This document shows positions 36,426 through 46,800 of a DNA stretch of 64,000 bases, in pieces. The number at the start of each line of letters is the position of its first letter. Positions within the stretch are counted from its first letter, which is position 1. Below the pieces are notes generated by a model that did not search any database, had not been told where the DNA came from, and saw nothing but the letters and a program-made list of their open reading frames with translations. This DNA is from Symbiodinium sp. CCMP2592 (lineage: Eukaryota; Sar; Dinophyceae; Suessiales; Symbiodiniaceae), in the NCBI GenBank assembly GCA_905221615.1, contig CAJNDT010005869.1, positions 1,003,818 through 1,067,817 on the forward strand, written 5' to 3'. Both the position numbers and the translations under genes were made by a program.

Positions 36426-37814
36426 CTAACGGCGGCCGCCCCTGACGCCGCGGTTTCGGGGTCGCTGACCCCGGCTGCTGCGGTAGCAGTTGTCGCATTC
36501 GTGGTGATTGTGGGGGCTCCTGCCCACTGAGCAGTGCCGCCCACAAATCGCCATACCTTGGGAAATGCAGCCCTGCTGCGCGCAGGGCATGCAACACATG
36601 AGGTCGCCTCGCCTCTCCGGGTACCTGTCCCATCTCTCTGAGTTGGGTTGTGCCCAATAGGGCCATTCGTGCACGTCTGTGACGTGCAACTGCGGAGAAA
36701 CCCTCCTGGCGTGCGTTACTAACGCACGGAGGCCAGGGTACCTGTTGTCGGTCGCTGACCCGAGGTTGCGCCAATCGTTATGTTGGGGGTCCTCCCCAGG
36801 CTGGAACTGCCAGCCTCGCTGGCGATTGCGACGCTGCGGTCGGGCCACGACCACAGTGTTCGCGTTGGGCGCAAACGGCACTGCCGTTGCGGCCTGGCTG
36901 CTAGCCAGGGATACCTCGGAATCTCCCGAGTTCTGATCACTGTCAGTATCGATAACTTCAATGGCAGGCTCCGCCTCTGGCGGAGCGACGTCGGCAGCTT
37001 CGGCTGCGGGCGGGCTGCCTGTTGTGGCCGCAGCGGGCTTAGCAGGAGCGGCCGCTGGCGGCGGTAAGGGAGGGTCCGAGGCCGATGCCGACGCTGTCGG
37101 CAGAGCGGTGCTGGACGAGGCGGTAGGGTCGGTGCTGCCGCTGGCAACTTTGTGAGTCTTCTTCTTTTTCTTCTCCGAAGGGAGGATCTTGATCCAACCG
37201 CCCTTGCCTTTGCCCTTACCCTCTGGGTGCCAATGGAAGCCGCTGGCTTCCACCTTGGTGGCCACGTGGCCCTCTAGGGCGTCCACCCAATTAAGTCTCC
37301 ACTGGAGTTTGGGGACATTATCCTCCTCCTGACTGGGGGGCCAGTCAAAAAGGCCGGTATACGGCCAGCCAGGTGTGGCCGCTGGCCGCATAGGCACGTC
37401 GCGCTGCGACATCGTATACCGGTGCATCGGATAGGCACTGCCTGAGGTGTCCGGTTGTTCCCCTTGCATCTGCGCGAAAGGGTAAAAGGGAGGCCAAACT
37501 TTGGACTCCCCTTCCCCTGCGCGGTTCAAAGATTCATGGTCGTCGCTGACGACCGCGGGGTCTACCCGCATGGCACAGCTAATGGCCCAGAGGAGATAAC
37601 TTATCTCCTGTTGTGCCATCTCTTCACGCATGGCCTGCTCTAGCACGAAAATTGGATTGCACTGCAAAAAACGGAGGCAGGAGCGACACTGTCGCACGCG
37701 TTGCAGGCATTGTGGCGCTGCCAACTGATTCTCTCGACCGTCCCTTCTAGGGTACGGCGCCTCTGGCGACTCAGCCGCGTAATTGCGGGCTGCTTGGTCT
37801 ACCATAACTGCCAC
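36426..37814 (-). CDS. First ORF of the DIRS-like element, Cys/His-rich C-terminus
   Basis: 462 residues. The N-terminus has a Cys-containing helix (CLQRVRQCRSCLRFLQCNP). Next come a Trp/Pro-rich segment with WPPSQEEDN, a GKGKGKGG patch and a Lys run (EKKKKKTHK). A long Pro/Ala-rich linker holds IEVIDTDSD, which looks like a SUMO-interaction motif. The C-terminus is rich in Cys and His (CCMPCAQQGC … CGRHC … HHECDNCY) before an Arg/Gly tail. It lies at the position of a gag-like gene. No catalytic motif is seen and the function is unknown. Confidence 0.6.
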   Translation of the reverse strand: MAVMVDQAARNYAAESPEAPYPRRDGRENQLAAPQCLQRVRQCRSCLRFLQCNPIFVLEQAMREEMAQQEISYLLWAISCAMRVDPAVVSDDHESLNRAGEGESKVWPPFYPFAQMQGEQPDTSGSAYPMHRYTMSQRDVPMRPAATPGWPYTGLFDWPPSQEEDNVPKLQWRLNWVDALEGHVATKVEASGFHWHPEGKGKGKGGWIKILPSEKKKKKTHKVASGSTDPTASSSTALPTASASASDPPLPPPAAAPAKPAAATTGSPPAAEAADVAPPEAEPAIEVIDTDSDQNSGDSEVSLASSQAATAVPFAPNANTVVVARPQRRNRQRGWQFQPGEDPQHNDWRNLGSATDNRYPGLRALVTHARRVSPQLHVTDVHEWPYWAQPNSERWDRYPERRGDLMCCMPCAQQGCISQGMAICGRHCSVGRSPHNHHECDNCYRSSRGQRPRNRGVRGGRR

Positions 37815-37888
37815 TGACAGTTATAAAAAGGGGAGTGGAAGGACGTCGCTGACGACCCCCACTGCTGCGGAGCACTACAAGCTACTCT

Positions 37889-38055
37889 ACAAAAACTTTT
37901 TGGATCACAGATCCAACTCCAAGCCGAAAGCTGCACGGCAAAGTTTGTCTAGTGTCACTCACACACAAGTGAAAACACTGTTTTCCTTTTTCGACAAACT
38001 TTGTCTACACTTTCGGCGGAAAATAAAACCCATTCACGCACGCATGATGGATGCT
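37889..38055 (-). repeat. Split direct repeat A, terminal copy
   Basis: 167 bp, matching 27213-27379. It marks the 5' end of the element in its own orientation; flanking DNA resumes at 38056 with AGAATT. Confidence 0.9.
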
Positions 38056-38383
38056 AGAATTTTACCACTAAGCAAGCAGCTTGACCGGCATAGGTCCGGG
38101 CCAGCTTTGCATACCTCCTTAAAAGGCCCTTTGGGCCTACTGTAGACCCTCCCGAGCCTAAATTCATCGTCCTGTATGTGGCAGGGTCTACAGTCATGAA
38201 ACACCTTTCGGGGCCCCAAATAGCAGCTTTGTTTGAGTTGCAGGTTGCTTACGCTCTTCGGTTTGTGGTGCCTTTTTGGGGTGGGGTGGTGTGGGGTGGG
38301 GGTGGGGTGGGGTGGTGGGGTTGCACTGCTGCTGCTGCTGCTGCTTTTCTTCTTTTCTTTCTTCTACTTCAATTACTTTACTA
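38056..38383. other. Right flank: small hairpin and G-rich tract
   Basis: 12-bp inverted arms ACTGTAGACCCT (38139-38150) and AGGGTCTACAGT (38183-38194), then a GGGGT/GGTGG tract (38277-38322) and GCT repeats. No gene. Confidence 0.5.
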
Positions 38384-38562
<179 letters not shown>

Positions 38563-38899
38563 GCACCTGGGCTCGAACGATGTAGCTTAGCGTGTGTGTG
38601 TGTGTGCGCCTAGAAGTAGGCTGCAGGATGGTGCTTCCACACCTTCTTCTCCTCCTGGCCTGCCTTCCTCTGCCTGACCCTATCCCCCCCTGTCCGCAAG
38701 CCGCTGGGCCCAAACCTCCGTGCCTGACCGAACTGCCCTGGGAAGAAAGGCACGAGCCCCAGCCTGTCTTGCTGCACTGCACATGGCCTAATGGTCAGCG
38801 ACTGCCCGGCCCTCTTTGCACTCCTGTCCACATCTGCAGGCTCAAGCTGTGGCCAAACTCCCGCTGGCCCCCCGCAGTTCACCAAGGACCTGCCGCACC

Positions 38900-39358
38900 A
38901 TGTCGCAGCCGCGCTCTGACCAACCTACTGCATCGTCTGGATCGCCTCCATCCCAGGAACGTGCTGACCTTGCAGCGACGCTGGCCAGTCTACACCAAAC
39001 CCTGGACAACACCATCGTCAGAGAACGCTACCGAGCAGGCCTGCACAACCAGGTCTGGAATACCAATAACTGGGACCGCCTTGGCTCATCTACGACAAAA
39101 TGCCCTGCCCCTCTGCCGACTGCCGAAGAACCCCAGGATGGTCAGATGCCCCAGGCTCAGCCGGGCTCTCCGGACTCCATCGACACAGCGGATCTTATGG
39201 CTGCTGCAGACGAAGCGGAGAGGACTCTTGCGTCCTTGGCCAAGCCCTCCACGAACGCCCTGGATCCAAAGCGCCCTCTCTCGAGATCCCGCTCTCCGGT
39301 CGGTGAGAAGCCCATATCCAAGTCGCAAGGCCTTCCTCCTTCTACAGACAGGCCCTGA
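38900..39358 (+). CDS. LINE ORF1, N-terminal fragment
   Basis: 152 codons from MSQPRSDQPTASSGSPPSQE. The sequence is hydrophilic with helical stretches (LAATLASLHQTLDNTIVRER; ADLMAAADEAERTLASLAK) and an RS-containing end. It closes after a frameshift, and later fragments lie in other frames. Position and composition fit the start of a LINE ORF1 protein, which would bind the element RNA. Confidence 0.5.
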   Translation: MSQPRSDQPTASSGSPPSQERADLAATLASLHQTLDNTIVRERYRAGLHNQVWNTNNWDRLGSSTTKCPAPLPTAEEPQDGQMPQAQPGSPDSIDTADLMAAADEAERTLASLAKPSTNALDPKRPLSRSRSPVGEKPISKSQGLPPSTDRP

Positions 39359-39762
39359 TGGTAGCAGTCTCAGTCAAGTCACCCAGCAGCAAAGCGCAGC
39401 CCTTATGTTCGCCACAGCAAAAGAACGCCATAGCCGCTACAGACTTGCGCATGTGCACTGTGATCTCTGCCTCTCTACGACCCCCCCTCCCCAGCTGTCT
39501 TCCCTGTGCACTGGCCCAGGTGACTCAGCCACGTGGACACCATTGCCTGCGACTTACAAAAAGCATTGTGCCCTGCCCGTGCACCCAGGCTAGAGGAGTC
39601 CTCGCCTGCGGTGGCCTGTTCCCCAGCTCAGTCTGGGAAGTTCGCCCTAGTCGTCACAGACAATGGTAGGCGACTTGCTGACAGACCACCTGCTCTCGCC
39701 GAGCCAGCGCCCCATCACTCTGCCCTGTGCCAATGGCCCCCCATCAGACAGCCTGATGCCAA

Positions 39763-40509
39763 TTGCGACCCCAACCTTGGCAGGTCCTCCAGGCACATCG
39801 GCCCCGGAGGCCACTGCTACTGCCTTGGCATACAGCCTGTGCCTCTCCCTCCGTCTGCAATGCACTGCCTCTGTTGCCGCTGGTCACCTCTCAAGGGGGA
39901 CACCCATCTAGGCATTCCCACACCCCGGCCCGTAGAGTCTCGAAGCAGCAGATGCCTCGCTCAGATAGCAAAAGGCGACGGGACCAATCTCGACCTGGAA
40001 GGCTCAATCGTCTGCACACCCAGGAAAGCTGCGCCATGAAGCACCCGAAAAAGGCTACGCCACCACCACGCACCATATATGCTGAGGCATTCTACCGCCG
40101 ATCCGCAGGCTGGATGCAGCGCATACATGAGCAGCTCATTCAGGAACAGGCGAACGAGATGCAGATGCAGAACCCTCGACCCCTGTCTGTGCACGACACC
40201 CTCCGACTAAGGTCAGTCAGCCACTCCAGGCCGCGGTCCTCCACCGCACGTCCAAGCTCCCGGAGACGCTCCACCTGGCGCTCCCGAAGCACTACGCCTC
40301 CTCACGGAGGCAACTACGTCCTCCTGGTACACCGACACCGCCCAAAAAGCGGCATCGAGCCCCCGCCACTGGCAGTGCATCCGGCAAGTCGGACAGACCC
40401 CCAGAGCCTAAAACTCCATCTCCCAGTCGAGCTGACAGGACACCTGCCCGCCCGAGACCTGCTGCCAGAGACACTGCCCCAGGACCTCCTCTCATGCCCA
40501 GGACCCTAA
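39763..40509 (+). pseudogene. LINE ORF1, middle fragment
   Basis: The reliable part starts near 40066: TIYAEAFYRRSAGWMQRIHE and EQANEMQMQNPRPLSVHDTL. Before and after it the frame looks like chance GC-rich sequence. Confidence 0.35.
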
Positions 40510-40989
40510 ACCTGTCGCAAAACGTGAACGCTCGGGATCCAGCTCCTCAAGCTCTACACCCAGCCCTACACAAGACTGCCGGAGTCCCAGCCTCATCCAA
40601 CCTCACAGAGTTGGCACTGGCACATGTCCCAAGCCCCCTGCCAGGAGAGCGCGCCGGCACCGGTCTCACCCTTGGTGGCACAAATTCTCCCCTGTGCGGA
40701 TATCGAAGCCGAAGCACAGCAGAGAATACATTGTGATCAGACCGATGTACTGGCACCGCCTGCCGAGACTCCCCCCTCTGATGCAACCTCCTGGCCTCTG
40801 CCACCTCGCAGGGACCACGTCATCCCTGCAACCTGTGATCAATCTCTCTCTGCCTGCCGGCCGCAGCCTAAGCCTCGCTGAGATCTGCAACCACACAGCT
40901 TGCAGCAACAAGAAGGACTCACATGCAGATCTGGTGGCCCAAGCCTACAAGAGTCCCCTTAGAAGTCCCCGGGCTGCGGGGTCTCGATC

Positions 40990-41667
40990 ATGGCACCGCG
41001 GGAAAAAGACCGCACACCGCGGCGGGGAGCAGCGGCAGGATCAGCTGCCCTGGCCACCCGAGCTCGAGGACGGGGCAAAGGTCTTGCGAAGGCGAAGTCC
41101 AAGGCGGCTCCAGAAGAGGAGAGCTCCAGTGAGAGCTCCAGTGAGGCCAGCAGCCCGGCGGAGCCGTCAAGCCTACCCGCGGCAGCTACAGGATCGACTC
41201 CCCGAGGACCTCCACCTCCCACTCCGGTCAACCTCCCGCGGGACAGATCGAGAGCCAGATCGACCACTCCTCTCCCAAGGCCAACTACCACAGGATCGAC
41301 GGCAGACACTGCATCACCTGCGGCCGTTGCGGCGACCACCTCGCATCCTATGCTGCCACCTCCGCTGCCACTTCCAACAGCATCAGCAGCGCTGCCTCCA
41401 GCGACGGCCCCACCAGGAGGAGACACCATGCCGATCCCCTCGCCTACAGCATCTCGGCCACCTGCACCTGGACCACATGGAGCAGCACATGGACCGCCTC
41501 CGCCTACCCCAGCTGGGCCCCACCATGGAGGACCTGTTGGCAGCCACACAGGAAGACCTGCTGGAGCACCACCTGTGCCGAGACCTCGCCCTGTGCGAGC
41601 GGCCGGCTGGGTGCCAGGATCAACCGGCTGGACCATCACGATCCACATCCGACCATGTGCCCCATAG
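40990..41667 (+). pseudogene. LINE ORF1, basic/acidic linker fragment
   Basis: Starts MAPREKDRTPRRGAAAGSAA, then a basic patch (RGKGLAKAKSKAA) and an acidic Ser/Glu run (EEESSSESSSEASS). Near 41280 coding signal shifts to another frame that holds HCITCGRCGDHLAS, a small zinc-knuckle-like motif expected of LINE ORF1. The rest of this frame is Pro/Ala-rich chance sequence. Confidence 0.4.
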
Positions 41668-42411
41668 GCACTGGCACTTCTGCAAGACACCAGGATCTGC
41701 CCTTCTTCCGGTTCACTCGGACGCCGCGATGCAACAGCCTCAAAACAAACGGGCCTCCGCAACTACATGCCTCGTGCGTAGTCTGCTACAACAGAAGCTG
41801 TCCATGTTACCTAAGGGGTCCGGTCAAGGGTTCGGCCACTCCTGCTCCCATCCTCAGGCCTGCGCTGCTGGAGCCACTCCATCCAGCCGGAACCTTATTG
41901 ATGCAATGGCCCGACTGACCTCCCTGACCGAAGTGCTGACACTGCAGGCCGGAACCTCTAACCATGCCCAGTGCGCCAGCCAAGTTCGGGACACCTGTCT
42001 CTGCTCCTCCAGCGCTGGAACCTGTGTTCCGCATCGGCACCGACCTAAACACCTGTGCACAGGTACCCCTGACAGGTCCTCCCCACCCTCAGGAGCAGCA
42101 GACCACAGCCTTGCACCAGATATGCAGCGACCTTGGCCTCCAACCTGCTCTATGCACAGCCAGTCAATGCAGGCACCAGTGTCTGTACGAATCGCATCTC
42201 ACCCATGCTGGCTCAAGTGCCCACACCATTGCATACTGCAATACACATGCATGACAGCGCTGGTGACTCGAAGACCACCAAGACTCTCTTCCCTAGCGAC
42301 GAGTGCTGACACTTCTCCGCAGGACCTCCAATATACTGCCGTAGGTAACATAAGCCTGCCTAGGCATCGTAGCCCTGACTCCAGTGCCCCCTGCGTCTGG
42401 CACTGTGCAGC

Positions 42412-43107
42412 ATGGCCCCGGTCATCCCGATCAACCCCAAATGGCTGCTGCGGACACACAGAGCTCGCCAAGGTGGGCCACGCCGCCCTCCCAGCGTCAA
42501 GCAGCAGGCCAACAAACAGGAGATCCAAAGAGCGAGATGGCAACGGGCGCCACCTCCGGTCACAGTCTTCTCGCTGGTCATCGCCCGCTCCCTTCGAACA
42601 AGACCCAGGAATCCGGGGCCGCCACAAGATGACAACGAACCCTCCCCGCAGCCAGACCCGGATCGAGCTGAAGACAACGATGCCCTGGCCGCCCCAGAGA
42701 CCCCTGAAAGGAGCCGTGGATCCGAGCCTTCCTCCTCCTCTTCGAAGACCCTGGGTCCTCAGCACAAGCCGGCAGCTAAGAGGATGCCTCGGCTCAAGCC
42801 GACAACCAAGAGAATGCCACGGCTCAAGCCAACACCCAAAAGGATGCCCCGGTCTTCGACTACGCTGCCTCCGATCCCAGTGGTTGCTACGAGCTCTGGC
42901 GACAAGCTGCCCAGGCAGGAGAAGCATCAGTCGACGCCTGCCTCCGGCGATCGCAAAACAAAGATCAGACTACCACATGTTGAGTACGAGTCGATCGACG
43001 ACCTCCAGCAATATGCAGGGCCCTGGGTCGAGGTCGAGGTGGAAGCAGAGGAGTCGCCCTCTTGCGAGTCGGTCTGGACGATCACTGAGTCGGAGTGCCT
43101 TGACTAG
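42412..43107 (+). pseudogene. LINE ORF1, C-terminal fragment
   Basis: 231 codons with three near-repeats of KRMPRLKP, then a well-formed acidic end (VEYESIDDLQQYAGPWVEVE, ESVWTITESECLD). It is in frame only over this stretch. Confidence 0.4.
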
Positions 43108-43832
43108 CCAATTCGGCCAGAACTACAGGCAGACCCTCAAGAAGCTGCGCAGAGAGGGTCAGCACCAGCTAGAGGAGAAAATCCCGTCCGAAGCGAGCAC
43201 ACCTCCTCGACGCCGTCTTCCATCCTGTTCTCGTCCCCCCAACTACCTCTGCCCTGACTGTCCCCCCCCTCCAGCTGCAGGTCCTTGTCCCGAGTTGCTG
43301 CGGTGGCCGGAGCCTCGACTGCCAGATGCCCTCTCCATGCGGCACTGCCTCTGTCGCGGCCACCCAGATCTCACTGGCAGCGGGCCATCCGCTCTCTCAG
43401 CAGTAACGGCCTCAAGCAGACTTTCAAAGCCTTTAGGCATCTCCGATCGTCCCTGCTTGACCGGCCCAGGTCAGCGCGACGTGAAGCACGACGTCTGGCG
43501 GGACACCGCCGTGCCAGGGCCACCTCTCTTCGGTTTGATTCGTCTGTCTCCATCCCAGTGTGCTGTGACCATTGGGTGGAGGGCTGGCCCCACAGCTTCC
43601 GTGCTCAACCTGAAGAGGCCTGCGCCATCTGTCAAGGTCGCCCCCGTCAGGAGTTCCACTCTGCAGCAACCCCACCAGCCTTCCACGTCTGTGAAGGCTA
43701 CAGGCTGGTATCGAACACTGCCCCGACATTCGCAAATTGGCCCCAGATCTCCTTATGCCACAGCGCGTGGAGAGCTCAATTGCGTGATGCCCTGCCCGAT
43801 GGCAGATCCTATGGCGGGGGACCCGGCAGAAT

Positions 43833-46800
43833 TTGTACCGTCTCCGGCCTGCACCCTGTGCAGGCTGCATTATCACCAGTTTGCACCGGATCGTACTGAC
43901 GAGACAGCCCCTCCTCTCCCGGAGACAGACCAGGCATCCCGTTCAGGTCCTACGAAACCCCAAGCACCCCCGCGACTGGAACTGGACCTACACAGCCTGG
44001 ATTAACCTTTACACGATGGCCCTTATTATCGGACCCTTACTACGACCAGCACGGCATGAACGGACCTGCGAAAAGACACTGATGCAACTGCCTCTCGTCA
44101 GCTATTGTGCCCTGCAGCTCCGCCTGCTTCTCAAGATGTTGACCCCTGGGCTCAAGCAGCCCCCCACTACCCTCAGAGCTGCTCCTCCCCCAGCAGCGCA
44201 GACGACACGAAGCACACACACACTCTCAGCTCTCAATAAGTTGAGCCGCCCCGGTCCCAAATCCGGGGACCGAACTCAGACGCGAACAAAAGGACGAACC
44301 CCAGCCTACCTCAAGGCCATCATCCTAGGATCTCAGCTTCTGAGTTCGGCAGGTGCGAGGGTTGGGGAGACAGTCGCGAACTCCCCTGAAGTCGCTACTA
44401 CTGCACTTCGAAGGCCGCATAGTGCGGCAAAGCCTCGCGCGCCACCTACTTCAGGCGATACCGCATCGCCACTTGCTGCACCATCCTCTCCGGTCAAGAA
44501 ACGCTCCTACGCGAGGTTCCTGAAGCGCCTTGCCACCACGGGAACTGCCCGATATAAAGGCCAGGTCTACCACTCAGATACTGTCAGACAACCTGACTCC
44601 CATGCTCAAGCCCAGTTGTCCACACAGCCAGAGCCTGCTACCTCCCCGAAAAGGTACCGAGCCATCTCCTGGAACGCGGGCGGCCTCAGCACCGCCAAAC
44701 TCGATGAAGTATATGTTTGGATGCATATGGAAGCCCTTCAAGGCAGACCGATCCACATACTTTCCATCCAGGAGACCCACTGGACCTTTACCAGTGAGTG
44801 GCAGGCCCAGGGATACTGGCACTTGCACAGCTCCCTGGATACTAAAACCCGCAGTGCAGGAATTCTCCATCTGATCCACCAGGACTTGGCTAACACCCAC
44901 CAGGTGCGCACTGACCATGTTATCCCTGGCAGACTGCTGTATACTAAACTAGCCACCGAGCCACCCATCTCTATCATCAGCCTCTACCAGCACTGTTGGT
45001 CCACCAATTCCACCGCCACCCCCACACAAGAAAAGCTGCTCGAGTGTCGCGAAAAAGTCTGGAGCAAACTGTCCACTCTCATTGGACGGATTGCCCAACG
45101 CCACCAGCTGCTAGTGCTCGGCGACTTTAACACACAGTGCGTCCCACCACCGGATGCACCCCGACTGGCACGCACGGCAGACCTGCTCGATAAAACGGTC
45201 CCACCACAGAAGGACTACGGGAGACTTCAAAGCCTCCTCAGGGATAACCAACTCCTGGCTGTCACCACCTTCGGCCGACAAGCCAATGCCGCCACCTACG
45301 TTGCCGGAACAGGGCCCTCTGCAACCCGGACCCGCATAGACTTCATCTTGTGCAGGGAAGCTCAATCAGATCGAAGCACGCGACGGGCTGGCGCCCTGAG
45401 GAGCGCTCCGTTCGTTCCACCACAAGGCAACCGCCACCGCCCCCTCGAAACCACTATGCCTTGGCCAAGTCACCGCCTACTCCCCAAAGACAGGCCTTCC
45501 CCATGCAAACGTTGGAATGCTGCCTCCACACAGGCTGCGTTAGCTGCGGACCCCTCACTTGGCCCGAAACTTGCACACTCCGTAGCAGTCCAGCTGCAGC
45601 TTCGGCCCACACCCCCCGGAGCAGACCCCTGCAGACACATCAATCTTCTCCTCCAACAGACTTGGGACAGTCTCACAGCCTCGGCAGGCCTCTCCAGGAC
45701 TACTCCAACAAAGCCGAGCCACGACGCACCAGACACCGCCATCACTGTTAAAGAGCTCTGGCGCCTAAAGCGACTCAAACAAGCACAGCCTACGACAACA
45801 TTTGCGCAAAAAGCCCAAGCCCTTCACCTCACGCAGCAAATTCGCACGACACAAAACATTCTCCACAAACGAGGTCGTCTTCGCAAACAAGAGCGCCTTG
45901 ACAACATCCTCAGTGAGGCGGAATGCAGCACCACCCCGGGAGCCCTCTACAAAGCCACCAGGCTTCTGGCACCAAAGACCCGACACTCCCGCATCCAGCT
46001 GCGCGATGCGGATGGCATGCTGATGTCCCCGCAGGAGGAACTCAAGGCCATCCGTCAACACTTCGAGGGCCTATATCAGACAACCACAAGTCGACCCACA
46101 CCACCACAACCCGCTGTAGACCTCCACTTTACTGCCGACGAGGTGAGCAGTGCCCTCGCGCGCCTCCCAGCCCGGAAAGCCCTTCCACCAGACTACATGC
46201 CTGCCCGCGTGTGGCAAGTCGCCTCCACGGCTATTGGGCCGGACCTAGCGGAAGGACTGAAGCACTGTCTCCAGCCGCCGACCTACTGCCTGCCCGAGGA
46301 CTGGCACCGTGTACATGTATGCCTCATTCCAAAGGTGACCATGGCTCGTCTCCCGAAACAGCTGCGCCCCATCTGCCTCCTCCCACCTGGCAGTAAGATC
46401 CTAGCCATGATGCTGGCAGACCGTATACGTGACAGAGCCGAAGCATACATCCGCCAAGCGCCACAATTCGCATACGTCAGCAACCGCAGCACCACGGACG
46501 CGATCAGCCGAGTATGCAGCCACTTGCATGAAGCGCGAACCCTGGCTACTGCCGCTGTTCCCAAAAGACACCAGCGCCACTCTGGCGTCACCCCCTGTCA
46601 ACTCGCCGGGGGTCTCTCGCTAAGCCTAGACGTTGACAAAGCCTTTGATTCGCTGCCAAGAGAACAGCTTGTGACTTCAATGCAGGCAGCAGGCCTGACA
46701 TCAGAGGAGGTAGCGCTTGCACTCCACATCCACGACCAGGCCAAGCTCACCTTCGAGCTGGCAGGGCACAAAGACGAAGTCGAGCTCTCACAGGGCATAC

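Larger units (their letters stand above)
26761..38055 (-). mobile_element. Tyrosine-recombinase (DIRS/Ngaro/VIPER-like) retroelement, apparently complete
   Basis: On the minus strand the layout is repeat A (38055-37889), five ORFs, repeat B (27593-27378), repeat A again (27379-27213), a 234-bp spacer and repeat B again (26978-26761). A-ORFs-B-A-B is the split-direct-repeat layout of Pat/Ngaro-type elements. It encodes a tyrosine recombinase, not a DDE integrase, plus RT and RNase H, which defines the DIRS order. The recombinase ORF lies upstream of RT, as in VIPER and unlike most Ngaro elements. No target duplication is visible, as expected for a recombinase. All five frames are long and open, so the copy may be young. 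Confidence 0.88.

Noticed and set aside
40694..44005. 1103-codon plus-strand ORF
   Set aside because: Arg/Pro/His/Ser-rich throughout with no motif; protein-like segments in this stretch lie in other frames, so most of it is a GC-rich shadow over the decayed LINE ORF1.
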